Shown here: positions 27,426 to 36,433 of the stretch, in pieces
How positions within the stretch are numbered: position 1 is the first letter of the stretch
Layout of the letters: each line of letters starts with the position of its first letter
NCBI GenBank assembly: GCA_043759595.1
Contig: JAYVLG010000077.1
Span: 1 to 64,000, forward strand
Reading direction: 5' to 3'
Length of the DNA stretch: 64,000 nt
DNA from: Sulfurirhabdus sp043759595
GTDB taxonomy: Bacteria; Pseudomonadota; Gammaproteobacteria; Burkholderiales; SMCO01
The notes under the pieces: generated by a model
Databases searched by the model: none
What the model was told of the DNA's origin: nothing
The model's input: the letters and a program-made list of their open reading frames with translations, nothing else
Position numbers and translations under genes: made by a program

Positions 27426-29336
27426 TTATGTTGAGGCAAAATCGCTTTGCATCACGTTTCGCATGAACGCTTCAAACATCAGGATCGTCCAAAGTGAAGC
27501 GCTATAGTCCCGCATACCGGATTGATGCTGATCCACCATTTCACGAAGGAAGGCCATATCAAATATTCCCGTGGAGGCAAGTGTTTCCCCTAGCACGGCA
27601 TCTCGCACCCGTTGCTTGAGTGGGCCGCGAAACCAGTTTGCGAGGGGCACGGAAAATCCCATCTTGGTCCGGTAAAGGATATCGTCAGGCAGATAAGATT
27701 CGAGACTCTTTTTGAAAATGTATTTACCTTCTTGCCCGCGTAACTTGTAAGTTGAAGGTAAGCCAGACATCCACTCTACCAGCTGGTGATCCAGAATGGG
27801 TACTCTAACTTCCAGAGCGTGAGCCATGCTTGCCCGATCAACTTTGGTAAGAATGTCACCAGGGAGATAGGTCTTCATGTCAAGATATTGCACGCGTGAA
27901 AGCGGATCGTCAGTGGGCGCGCGGTCTGCATGGTGGCGCATCACATCAACAGCGCGGTGGCCTTGCAGCTTTAATTTGAACAGGTTGCTGAATAGTTTAT
28001 CTCTTAATGAGTCACCCATGACAGAGACGCTGTGAAAGTAGCCCTCAACCGGGTCGCGGGCCAATGCTTCAAAAGTTGATTTGGCACGGAATACTTTTGG
28101 CGCCCAGTCGGCTTTGGGGTAGACATTTCCGAGCAAACCAAACAAAGGCTTGCGGATGCCAAGGGGCAACATGGCACGCATCCGTTCTTCATACAAGTGG
28201 TAACGATAGCGCCGGTAACCAGCGAGATTTTCGTCCCCACCATCCCCCGAAAGGGCGACTGTGACGCGTTTCTTCGCCAGCTCGCATACCCGATAGGTCG
28301 GAATGGCGGAGCTATCGGCAAATGGTTCGTCGTAAAGTGCGGCTAATTTGTCGATCAGGTCGTAGTCGTCTGATTCCACTTGTTCAACATAATGCTGCGT
28401 ATGGAATTGATCGGCAACTTTTTGAGCGAAGGCTGACTCATTAAACGCAGGATCGCCAAATGAAATGGAACAGGTATTAACTGGTTCATTCATCAAACCG
28501 GCCATCATGGCCACAACAGCGCTGGAGTCAACACCTCCGGAAAGAAAAGCACCTAGCGGCACTTCTGAGACCAGCCGGATGCGAATGGCTTCTCGTAAAC
28601 GGATGATGAGTTCTTCCTGCGCTTCTTGTTCAGAGATGGGGCCGTGGGAGATAAATGGGACATCCCAGTATTCCTTGGGCTGAGGCACGGCAACACCGCG
28701 TTTGAGCGTGAGGGTATGCGCGGGAGGGAGCTTTTTTGCGCCTTCGAAAATCGAGCGCGGTTCAGGCACATATCCATAGGCGAAATATTCTTCTACTGCG
28801 CAATCGTCTATCACGCGAGGAAAATCGGGATAAGCCAATAAGGCTTTGAGTTCTGAACCAAACAGGAATGTGCCGTCGGGCATGGTGCCGTAATAAAGTG
28901 GCTTTATTCCCAGACGGTCCCGCGCAAGAAATAAGGTTTCTTTCTTGCTATCCCAAAGGGCAAAGGCAAACATGCCACGAAAGCGTTCTACACAGGCTTC
29001 ACCCCACTCTTCCCATGCATGGACGATGACTTCTGTATCGCAGTGGGTGCGGAAGGTATGTCCCAGTTGCTGCAATTCCGGCATGAGGTCCACATAATTG
29101 TAGATTTCGCCATTAAATACGACAACCACACTGGCATCTTCGTTGAACAGGGGTTGATGCCCACTCGACAAATCAATAATGGAAAGCCTTCTGTGTCCTA
29201 ATCCAACACCAGGTTCAGTATGCAGCCCACCTTCATCCGGCCCGCGGTGAAACTGGGTCTGATTCATGCGAGCAAGTACCTGCTGATCAACTTCGCGCTT
29301 ATCTTTTAAATCAAAAATACCAACAATGCCGCACAT
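27426..29336 (-). CDS. Asparagine-synthetase-like amidotransferase, exosortase A system-associated (amidotransferase 1)
   Basis: This 636-residue protein is a canonical class II glutamine amidotransferase plus synthetase: MCGIVGIF with Cys2 as nucleophile, HRGPDEGG, FNGEIYNY and HCDTEVI in the glutaminase domain, then LSGGVDSS and SGDGGDENLAG in the ATP domain. It matches the XrtA-associated family TIGR03108 by order and locus. It probably amidates a carboxyl group, perhaps of a uronic acid or amino acid in the polysaccharide. It forms a useful contrast with the degenerate paralogue at 19444-21297. Confidence 0.93.
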   Translation of the reverse strand: MCGIVGIFDLKDKREVDQQVLARMNQTQFHRGPDEGGLHTEPGVGLGHRRLSIIDLSSGHQPLFNEDASVVVVFNGEIYNYVDLMPELQQLGHTFRTHCDTEVIVHAWEEWGEACVERFRGMFAFALWDSKKETLFLARDRLGIKPLYYGTMPDGTFLFGSELKALLAYPDFPRVIDDCAVEEYFAYGYVPEPRSIFEGAKKLPPAHTLTLKRGVAVPQPKEYWDVPFISHGPISEQEAQEELIIRLREAIRIRLVSEVPLGAFLSGGVDSSAVVAMMAGLMNEPVNTCSISFGDPAFNESAFAQKVADQFHTQHYVEQVESDDYDLIDKLAALYDEPFADSSAIPTYRVCELAKKRVTVALSGDGGDENLAGYRRYRYHLYEERMRAMLPLGIRKPLFGLLGNVYPKADWAPKVFRAKSTFEALARDPVEGYFHSVSVMGDSLRDKLFSNLFKLKLQGHRAVDVMRHHADRAPTDDPLSRVQYLDMKTYLPGDILTKVDRASMAHALEVRVPILDHQLVEWMSGLPSTYKLRGQEGKYIFKKSLESYLPDDILYRTKMGFSVPLANWFRGPLKQRVRDAVLGETLASTGIFDMAFLREMVDQHQSGMRDYSASLWTILMFEAFMRNVMQSDFAST

Positions 29337-29375
29337 GACTTAACCTTGATTAGATACCATTATTTTAATGGACTG

Positions 29376-30530
29376 CTACATTTTAACTGAAGCTGGTTTG
29401 TATACTTGCTCATAGACAGCAAGATAACCCTGAACCATGGCCGGTATGCTGAATTGGGATTCGATACGCTTCCGGCTAGCCAGTCCGTGTGTTTTCAACA
29501 TACTGTCATTGTAATAATACGCAAGCAAGGTTTGTGCCAAACTCTCGGGCTCCGATACCGGAATCAATGCACCGGTCTTGCCTTCTTCCACCAGTTCCGG
29601 ATTCCCCCCAACCCTTGTTGCAATGATTGGCAACCCGCTGGACATCGCTTCCAGTATGGTATTTGAAATACCTTCACCCAATGAGGGCAGCACAAATAAA
29701 TCCATATTGCGTAAAATGGGTGCCACATCAGCACTTTCACCAGGAAGCCAGGCGAGTTCTTCTGCATTGGCTTGTTTCAGTAAGCGCATACAGATTTCCC
29801 GCGAGACGCCCTCCCCTATGATCACTAATCTTGCCCTTTGGCGCGCTGCAGGTTCAATTTCCAGCATTCTAATGAATGCACGCACCAGATTGGGATAATC
29901 TTTTACCTCCGCCATTCTGCCGACGCTACCTATGACGAGTGCGTTTTCAGGCGCGAAACCAGCAGGGCCGATAGTTTGTTTTTCATCCCGCAGGTGGAAG
30001 AACGTGCTATCAACACCATTATATATCTGGCTCACTCGCTGCGGCTTGACGCCCACAGTATGGATCAACCATTGCTCCAGATCCCGGCTGACGGCAATAT
30101 AGTGCCCTACAAAGGGGCGTGCCAGTTTGCGCAGTAAATTATATTTTCTATTTTCCCCATGCAAATCGAAAACATCCCGTCCATGTTCCCCATGAATTCG
30201 CGCGGAGATTCCCGCTGCAAAAGCAACAAACTGTCCCTCAATAGCTGACAGGTTTCGGGTGTGTACAATGGCCGGAGAAAGCTTTCGCAACAAACGCCAC
30301 AAACGGAAATACCATGTCACATCCCTGCCCGCGGGCTTTGCCAGCGCATAAAAATCCACATCTTTTCGCTGGATGCGATCCCTGAAATCGGTATAGTCAT
30401 CCAGACAGATCACCACATGGCGGAAACGATCCTTGGGCATGTGATTGATCAGGTTGATCATACCGTTTTCCATGCCGCCAACACGGAAGTGATGAACAAC
30501 ATGAGCGATAAGTGGCGGATTCTGATCCAT
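29376..30530 (-). CDS. Sugar transferase, PEP-CTERM/XrtA system-associated (TIGR03088 type)
   Basis: This 384-residue GT4 enzyme begins with AHVVHHFRVGGMENGMINLI, the signature of the second XrtA-associated sugar transferase family. It has VHTRNLSA, GEHGRD and SQIYNGVDS in the middle and the donor motif LPSLGEGISNTILEAMSSG with the Glu pair. It lies 40 bp after the exosortase gene and 39 bp before the amidotransferase gene, as in other XrtA loci. It would add a sugar to the exopolysaccharide precursor. Confidence 0.93.
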   Translation of the reverse strand: MDQNPPLIAHVVHHFRVGGMENGMINLINHMPKDRFRHVVICLDDYTDFRDRIQRKDVDFYALAKPAGRDVTWYFRLWRLLRKLSPAIVHTRNLSAIEGQFVAFAAGISARIHGEHGRDVFDLHGENRKYNLLRKLARPFVGHYIAVSRDLEQWLIHTVGVKPQRVSQIYNGVDSTFFHLRDEKQTIGPAGFAPENALVIGSVGRMAEVKDYPNLVRAFIRMLEIEPAARQRARLVIIGEGVSREICMRLLKQANAEELAWLPGESADVAPILRNMDLFVLPSLGEGISNTILEAMSSGLPIIATRVGGNPELVEEGKTGALIPVSEPESLAQTLLAYYYNDSMLKTHGLASRKRIESQFSIPAMVQGYLAVYEQVYKPASVKM

Positions 30531-30570
30531 AAACTATTTAATCAGCCACATGCCGATCAATGACACCTGT

Positions 30571-32151
30571 TTATTGTTCCGAAACATTGTGGATGCTCTG
30601 CTGGATAGAGGGTAACGTATCCAGGATGAAACGCTGCAACGCTACTGCAGCATTTTCCTTGTTGTCGCTATATTGCGATGTCACGATAATCGCCGCACCA
30701 TCATCATGTTGCCCAAACAGTCTGGCTTTGGCCAGCAGCAATTTTGCGAGATAAGGGTCGATCGTGTAAGTACTGGCCAGGTTGTTCCAGCTCCATACAA
30801 GTAGACGATCAGATGGTGAGCGAAGCAAGGATTCCTGAATCACTGTTTTTTCGCCGTTAAGTGTTATCTCGCGGGGTTCTTCCCCGACATTGTTCCAAAC
30901 GGGGTGCTTTTGCTGGACCATATAATTCTGGGAGTTAATGAGTTCAGCATCTTGCCGCTGGGTACGATAATAGAAGAGGTGAACTTCGATTGTATTTTCC
31001 CCTTTTTTGTATGTTTGCAATATTTGCGAATCAGCTCCAACGAAGTGAGGCTGCCAGTTTGATATTGGTGCGCTTTGTTTTTGCCAGCCATTGATGGAAT
31101 CTGGCAATGTCATGACCAGCCCTTTGGTTTTAATTGGCCGGTTATCAAGATAAGTTGCATAGGCTGGCCATATGGCCGCGATAGTGATGAGAACGGCACT
31201 GGTAATGACAAAATTCCGTGCAGTGGCTGAAGTCATAGCGGGCGTTTTATTAGTGATGTTCGTTTCTGGTTCTGCAAGTAAGTCCTCACGCCAGAAACTG
31301 CCAATCCAGAAGAGCAGCATCATGACTATTCCAAAAAATACCCATCCATAAATATAATGATCAACGCCAAGTGCCAGAGTCATATCACTCAAGTGGGCAA
31401 TCATCACAATCATGTATGCACGCATTCCATTCGCAAAAACAGGCACGATTAAAGAGAGTAAAGAAAAAACAATCCTGCGTTTCGTACTCCGGAAAGTGAG
31501 ATAAGCATACAAAGTGCCCAGGGTAAAAGAGGCAATGAGGTAACGCAGACCGCTGCACCCTTCCACCACGGACCATTGGCCACTGGGGATGGTGAAAAAT
31601 GTCCCCTCGCGGAATACCGGAATACCCGTTATTTGCAACGCACCCACCACAAAATCCGCCGTAAAATTCATCATGGAGGGAATCAGAAACTCGCCTGCAG
31701 GTACGGCAAAAAGCAGGAAGCCAAGGGGAAAAGCAATGGCTCGTGCAACTTGTGGGCCAAGAATAGTCCAGACAGTTGCAGCAATCATGGCAACCAGTCC
31801 ATATTGAGAGAGTACAAGTACGCTACCTGCATCTGCAATCAGCCAACCAAGGCCCAGAGCGGCTATAACGAATAGTCCACGGTAGTCCGGATGCGGCGTT
31901 AACTGGGCAAGTAACTTGCGGCGCGTCCAGACGAGATAAGCGCTAATGGGGAAAATAAGGAAGCCATGAGCAAAGGTTTCGGACCTCTCCCAGATGGCAA
32001 CGGTAGACAACCCGGTTTCTTTGTAGAGATAGAGAATGATGGCAATGGTGATCAGCGTCAGGAAAGTTGCAAGTTGCCATTTCTTCCCGGCCTCTCCTGC
32101 AGTATTGCCGGTAGCAGAAGCTGATAAAACTTGTTGGTCAGTTGCGGCCAT
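30571..32151 (-). CDS. xrtA: Exosortase A fused to EpsI domain
   Basis: This polytopic membrane cysteine peptidase-like enzyme is predicted to cut PEP-CTERM proteins and pass them to the surface. With ATG 32151 it has 526 residues. The catalytic triad is visible: Cys199 in EGCSGLRYL, Arg244 in ANGMRAY, His265 in DHYIYGW. The segment from about 316 to the end is an EpsI domain (SINGWQK, FYYRTQRQD), fused here as in many betaproteobacteria. A frame from 32253 would add 34 residues and run deep into the upstream gene; ATG 32151 overlaps it by only 14 bp. No PEP-CTERM substrate is encoded in this window. Confidence 0.95.
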   Translation of the reverse strand: MAATDQQVLSASATGNTAGEAGKKWQLATFLTLITIAIILYLYKETGLSTVAIWERSETFAHGFLIFPISAYLVWTRRKLLAQLTPHPDYRGLFVIAALGLGWLIADAGSVLVLSQYGLVAMIAATVWTILGPQVARAIAFPLGFLLFAVPAGEFLIPSMMNFTADFVVGALQITGIPVFREGTFFTIPSGQWSVVEGCSGLRYLIASFTLGTLYAYLTFRSTKRRIVFSLLSLIVPVFANGMRAYMIVMIAHLSDMTLALGVDHYIYGWVFFGIVMMLLFWIGSFWREDLLAEPETNITNKTPAMTSATARNFVITSAVLITIAAIWPAYATYLDNRPIKTKGLVMTLPDSINGWQKQSAPISNWQPHFVGADSQILQTYKKGENTIEVHLFYYRTQRQDAELINSQNYMVQQKHPVWNNVGEEPREITLNGEKTVIQESLLRSPSDRLLVWSWNNLASTYTIDPYLAKLLLAKARLFGQHDDGAAIIVTSQYSDNKENAAVALQRFILDTLPSIQQSIHNVSEQ

Positions 32152-33427
32152 GTTTATTTTCTCTAAGGGTGGTCGAGAAGCTCGGGTTATGCGATATTTT
32201 AATTTTGGAAGCAGGCTCATTTGTCGCGGGTTCTTTAGCAAGTAGAGCTTCAACCTGCGCGAGACTGCTATCCCAAATATAGTTAGTCAATATTCTGGTG
32301 CGAGCGGCTTTCCCGATTTCATTCATTAAGTTTTCTTTTAATATTTTCACAATAGTTTGGATAAATTCGCTGGCATTGCCAGCAATCAGTAATTCACTTT
32401 CAGGTTGCGCATCAATCCCTTCTGCCGCCTGCGGAGATGCAACAACAGTTTTCGCCATGGCCATTGCTTCAAGGACTTTATTCTGTAATCCTCTTGCAAT
32501 TCGCAATGGTGCAACTGCGAGTTTCGCATAAGCAAGATAGGGCCTTATATCCGCAACTGTGCCAGTGACTGTGACCCCGGGTAATCCGGATAATTCACAA
32601 ACGGCAGGTGTCGGACGAGAGCCGACAATATAAAAGCGGGTTTGGGGAAATGCTGCCAGAATGGCAGGAAAAACTTCCCGAGAAAACCAGGCTACGGCAT
32701 CCACATTGGGCCAGTAATCCATGGCGCCAGTAAAAACCAATGCTTGTTCATCTTCAGAATAAGGGTTGGTGTATTCACGATCCGGCGAAAAATAGTCAGC
32801 ATCGACGCCATTACTGAAATAGCCTGTTTTGTCGGCACTTTCTGGCGCTAGTTGTTTGAATAAATTGGCTTCTTCTGATGAAACAAACAAAGACGCATCA
32901 AATTGCGCGGCTATTTCGCGCTCATAGCGGAGTAAATATTGCCCTTCTCTCCGGTAGAGCCAGGAGAGTGGCCAGTGTTTGCTTTTGGCGTACTGCACCC
33001 ATTTATCCGAATCGATATCCACAAAATCAATAACGCGGCGCATATCATTGGCGTGGCTGACATATTGGGCCATGGCAGATGAAAAAACCAGAACGCGCTT
33101 GATCGGCTGACTAGTCAGGCGCGCATTTACCCAATGTTGTAATTCGGCATTTCTATAATAGGGAAGAGTCAGAGGCTGTCCTGTCAGGAGACCGGACAGA
33201 CTGTGCAATTTAGCTCTGGTTGGGTTGAGTCTGACGAAGCAGCTGTCGCTACAAAATGATTTTGTAATTTCCACATGCTGCCAGTCATCCTCGTCATCCA
33301 CAAAAGTACCCAGGTGAACCTTGTAGTGCTGGCTTAAAAATTTGAGTAAATGAAAAGAACGGATTTTATCGCCCTTGTTGGGTGGGTAAGGAATGCGATG
33401 CGTAAGGAATAACAAGTCTTCCGCCAT
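32138..33427 (-). CDS. Sugar transferase, PEP-CTERM/XrtA system-associated (TIGR03087 type)
   Basis: This 429-residue GT4-like enzyme opens with LFLTHRIPYPPNKGDKIRSF, characteristic of the first XrtA sugar-transferase family, and contains FVDIDSDKW, VFTGAMDYWPNVD and a donor domain with LQNKVLEAMAMAK. It lies between the FemAB-like and exosortase genes, the usual place in such loci. It is expected to build the glycan repeat unit in the cytoplasm. The C-terminal 40 residues are Ser/Thr/Asn-rich and poorly ordered. Confidence 0.93.
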   Translation of the reverse strand: MAEDLLFLTHRIPYPPNKGDKIRSFHLLKFLSQHYKVHLGTFVDDEDDWQHVEITKSFCSDSCFVRLNPTRAKLHSLSGLLTGQPLTLPYYRNAELQHWVNARLTSQPIKRVLVFSSAMAQYVSHANDMRRVIDFVDIDSDKWVQYAKSKHWPLSWLYRREGQYLLRYEREIAAQFDASLFVSSEEANLFKQLAPESADKTGYFSNGVDADYFSPDREYTNPYSEDEQALVFTGAMDYWPNVDAVAWFSREVFPAILAAFPQTRFYIVGSRPTPAVCELSGLPGVTVTGTVADIRPYLAYAKLAVAPLRIARGLQNKVLEAMAMAKTVVASPQAAEGIDAQPESELLIAGNASEFIQTIVKILKENLMNEIGKAARTRILTNYIWDSSLAQVEALLAKEPATNEPASKIKISHNPSFSTTLRENKHGRN

Positions 33428-33430
33428 TAC

Positions 33431-34513
33431 CTACCCTAAATTTTTCACAATGTGCGGGCCGATAAAATTGGCTACGGCAAGTGGCAGATGCTGCCAGGCT
33501 TTTATAAACAACTGGTATTTAGGATTGAGCGGGTTATGTTCCGGAACGCTTTTAGCTCGGTGGAGCTGATATTCATAATGTAACGGTTGCGGCTCAAATC
33601 CCCAGTTTCTCTTGAAATCAAAAGGGCCCGTTCCACGCTTGCTGCGACCATAATCAAAAATCTTGATGCCGCGCTCACATGACCGCCGCATTAACTCCCA
33701 ATACTTAAAATCATTGGCTGCAAGATCTCTGGCCGCCAATGTATCGCCTGCGTAGTAAGGTAGCACTTCATCGCGGAAATAGAATGTCAGAACGCTGCTG
33801 ACAACTTGTCCGTTTTTGGTAACAGAAAGCACTTCACAGTCCGGGCCAAAGACAGATTTCAGCAATTCAAAGTAGCGTTTAGGCAGTGCAGGTGTGCCGT
33901 GGCGGTGGACATTTTCAGCGAATACCAAAAAAAAACGATCGATATTTTCGTCAATTTCACTTACCAGCTCGTTCTTGATGCCTTTTCGGACCATAGCCCT
34001 TTGTTTGCGGGGAATATTGAGCATGTTCTGCTCCACATCCGGGTCTATGGCTTTGCGAAATGTGACGTACAAATCCTTGCCAGCCCAATCCGGGTGGAAT
34101 GTGTTGATATTTCGATATTCCAGAAAATCCACATTGGCTGTTGCAGCGAGTTGCTGTGCAGCCTGATCCAGTGCTTTCCGCGCAGATTCACTCGTTGCAG
34201 CAATCCCGCCGTAAACGCAAAATGGTAATGATGAAAGTGAATGGCCAAACAGAAAACTTTTGACTTCCGCGAGTGGTAGCACACCAAGAATTTTCCCTTC
34301 GGACTCCGCGAGCAAAAAATGTGTTTTGTGCCCGAATGCTTTTTCAATCACCGTTTTCCATCCTGAGCGGTGAAAAAAAGTGGCTTCAGGACAAGATATC
34401 ACGAAAGCATCCCAGTTGACGGCATCATTCTGTTGCATCAATCGTACGACGGGGGTGGCGCTCAAGCTGGATTTTTGAGGTGAACTGGTCTGATCATGGG
34501 CCATACCCTTCAT
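33431..34513 (-). CDS. FemAB family XrtA/PEP-CTERM-associated protein
   Basis: This 360-residue protein has two GNAT-like halves as in FemAB/peptidyltransferase proteins: an N-terminal VISCPEATFFHRSGW and a C-terminal FDYGRSKRGTGPFDFKRNWG, the latter diagnostic of the XrtA-associated family (TIGR03019 type). FemAB proteins transfer amino acids from aminoacyl-tRNA; here the acceptor may be the polysaccharide precursor, but this has not been shown. ATG 34513 overlaps the upstream deacetylase stop as ATGA. Confidence 0.92.
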   Translation of the reverse strand: MKGMAHDQTSSPQKSSLSATPVVRLMQQNDAVNWDAFVISCPEATFFHRSGWKTVIEKAFGHKTHFLLAESEGKILGVLPLAEVKSFLFGHSLSSLPFCVYGGIAATSESARKALDQAAQQLAATANVDFLEYRNINTFHPDWAGKDLYVTFRKAIDPDVEQNMLNIPRKQRAMVRKGIKNELVSEIDENIDRFFLVFAENVHRHGTPALPKRYFELLKSVFGPDCEVLSVTKNGQVVSSVLTFYFRDEVLPYYAGDTLAARDLAANDFKYWELMRRSCERGIKIFDYGRSKRGTGPFDFKRNWGFEPQPLHYEYQLHRAKSVPEHNPLNPKYQLFIKAWQHLPLAVANFIGPHIVKNLG

Positions 34514-35349
34514 TCACGCGGCTCCAGATAAATTCTGTCAATGCGATCCCATTTAAAGTCTTTTAGCAGCGCGCCAATCCTCGATTCCATACGATCAAGG
34601 TTAACGTAATGGCGAAAACGAGTTTTCATGCTGATACCCTGCTGACGGGGTTGCGCCGGGTCTATCTCCCACGGGTGAAAGTAGAACATGCAGGGTTGCT
34701 GGTCTTCTGCATTAACGCGATTGATACACCAACGGGATAGCGCATAAGGTAACAAACGAAAATACCCACCCCCCGCAGCAGGCAGGTTACGTCCGAGCAT
34801 GGCGATGGTTGTAGGGGGAAGTTCCAGTATCCCGTCAGTTCCCCTCGGGTAAAAGGCAAAGCGTGGCGCATCGGGCATGCCGTAGTGGTCATGGCGTATT
34901 GGGTAGATGCTGGAGCTATATTGATACCCCGCTTCGTTTAGTGCATCCAGTGCCCAGAAATTTTTTTGATTGATGGAAAAACTGGGGGCGCGATAGCCAA
35001 TTACCGCCTTTCCAGCAATATCTTCCAAGAGTTTTTTACTGCGGGATATATCGTCCTGAAACTCAACGGGACTTTGATCGCTGGCGCGAAGGTGGCTATA
35101 TCCATGACTGGCTAGTTCATGCCCATTGTCAACGATACGGCGCACCATTTCGGGATAGCGCTCTGCGATCCAGCCCAGCGTGAAAAACGTCGCATGGGTA
35201 TCATGGTCGTCTAACAGGGCAAGAATGCGATCAATATTATTTTCGACGCGGCATGGTAACGTGTCCCAATCAGCCCTTGCGATATGTGGCGCAAAAGCGG
35301 AGACTTGAAAATAATCCTCCACATCGATAGTCATGGCATTGCGTATCAT
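34510..35349 (-). CDS. Polysaccharide deacetylase, XrtA/PEP-CTERM-associated
   Basis: This 279-residue CE4 enzyme starts with AMTIDVEDYFQVSAF, the signature of the XrtA-associated deacetylase family (TIGR03006 type). Metal-site motifs are DVED in motif 1 and ELASHGYSH in motif 2, followed by GYRAPSFS in motif 3 and the conserved FYFHPWEIDP near the end. It would remove acetyl groups from N-acetylated sugars of the polysaccharide. It is coupled to the FemAB gene by ATGA and lies 52 bp after the ATPase gene. Confidence 0.94.
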   Translation of the reverse strand: MIRNAMTIDVEDYFQVSAFAPHIARADWDTLPCRVENNIDRILALLDDHDTHATFFTLGWIAERYPEMVRRIVDNGHELASHGYSHLRASDQSPVEFQDDISRSKKLLEDIAGKAVIGYRAPSFSINQKNFWALDALNEAGYQYSSSIYPIRHDHYGMPDAPRFAFYPRGTDGILELPPTTIAMLGRNLPAAGGGYFRLLPYALSRWCINRVNAEDQQPCMFYFHPWEIDPAQPRQQGISMKTRFRHYVNLDRMESRIGALLKDFKWDRIDRIYLEPRE

Positions 35350-35401
35350 GGTTTACTTTATTTTGGGTTTTCACGCTATCTTAAATGATTTCTGCTGAAA
35401 G

Positions 35402-36421
35402 TTACGACGCATCCGAATCGTTTTTATTCTGATTGACGGCAATAAACATCATCTTCCGCATCATGGTCATCATGCGGTTCATCGTCATTTCCATGCCTTC
35501 AATTTTTTGCTCCAGCCTGGCTAGATCCATTGAGGCTGGTGGATCGAAATCTCTCTGGCTAAAGTCACTGGAATAGCGTTTTTCGTCTGAGGTACTGTTT
35601 CCACTATAGGTCACTTCCTGACTGAGATCTGCCACTACTTCCTGTACTGTTGTGCGGTCAAACGTGTGTTTTTCTGAAAGAAAGCCTAATAAAAGCAGTC
35701 TGTCGCAGAAGGTATTGATAATTCTGGGAATACCTTTGGTATATTCATGAATCAGCTGAAATCCGTCTTCTGTTATGGCGGGGTCACCCTGCCAACCAAC
35801 CATATCCAGACGATGAATGATATAAGCCTGGGTTTCGCTCGCATCCAGTGCGCCTAAATGATACGAAGCAATCACACGCTGACGTAACTGAAGTAATTCT
35901 TCACTTTGCAGCGTCTTGCGAAACTCAGGCTGGCCCAGCAAAAAGCTCTGCAATAGTGGCTTATTGTCACTTTGAAAATTAGACAACATCCGCAATTCTT
36001 CTACAGCTCGGGGAGACAAGTTTTGCGCTTCATCAACGATCAAAAGCGCTCGTTTTCCCTGTTTGCTGGAATGTTGCAGAAAATTTTCAAGATTATTCAG
36101 CAGCGCGGCCTTGCTGATGCCTTCATGGTTAAGTCCGAATGAAGCTGCCACCATACGCAGTGTGTCATCCGCTTCAAGTTGAGTAGTCACCAGTTGAGCG
36201 GTCACTACATTTTCATTTTCAAGCTTTTTGACCAGATTGCGGACCAGCATGGTTTTGCCCGCGCCGACCTCACCAGTGATGACGATAAAGCCTTCACCCA
36301 GCGATAAGCCATATTCCAGATAGGCCATAGCACGCTTGTGTCCCTTACTGCCGAAAAAGAAGCGTGGGTCCGGATTGAGCTGAAAAGGTTTGTCAGTTAG
36401 CTTGTAAAATGATTCATACAT
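35402..36421 (-). CDS. XrtA/PEP-CTERM-associated ATPase (ExeA/GspA-like)
   Basis: This 339-residue AAA+ protein of the TIGR03015 family begins MYESFYKLTDKPFQLNPDP. Walker A is GEVGAGKT (50-57), Walker B is LLIVDEAQ, and sensor-like SFLLGQPEFR follows. The C-terminal part after about 270 is an extension with a predicted helix (LARLEQKIEGMEM) that may mediate oligomerisation. Its cellular role in XrtA systems is not established; it is related to ATPases that help assemble envelope machines. It follows the outer-membrane protein gene by 12 bp. Confidence 0.93.
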   Translation of the reverse strand: MYESFYKLTDKPFQLNPDPRFFFGSKGHKRAMAYLEYGLSLGEGFIVITGEVGAGKTMLVRNLVKKLENENVVTAQLVTTQLEADDTLRMVAASFGLNHEGISKAALLNNLENFLQHSSKQGKRALLIVDEAQNLSPRAVEELRMLSNFQSDNKPLLQSFLLGQPEFRKTLQSEELLQLRQRVIASYHLGALDASETQAYIIHRLDMVGWQGDPAITEDGFQLIHEYTKGIPRIINTFCDRLLLLGFLSEKHTFDRTTVQEVVADLSQEVTYSGNSTSDEKRYSSDFSQRDFDPPASMDLARLEQKIEGMEMTMNRMMTMMRKMMFIAVNQNKNDSDAS

Positions 36422-36433
36422 CGTGTCAGTCGT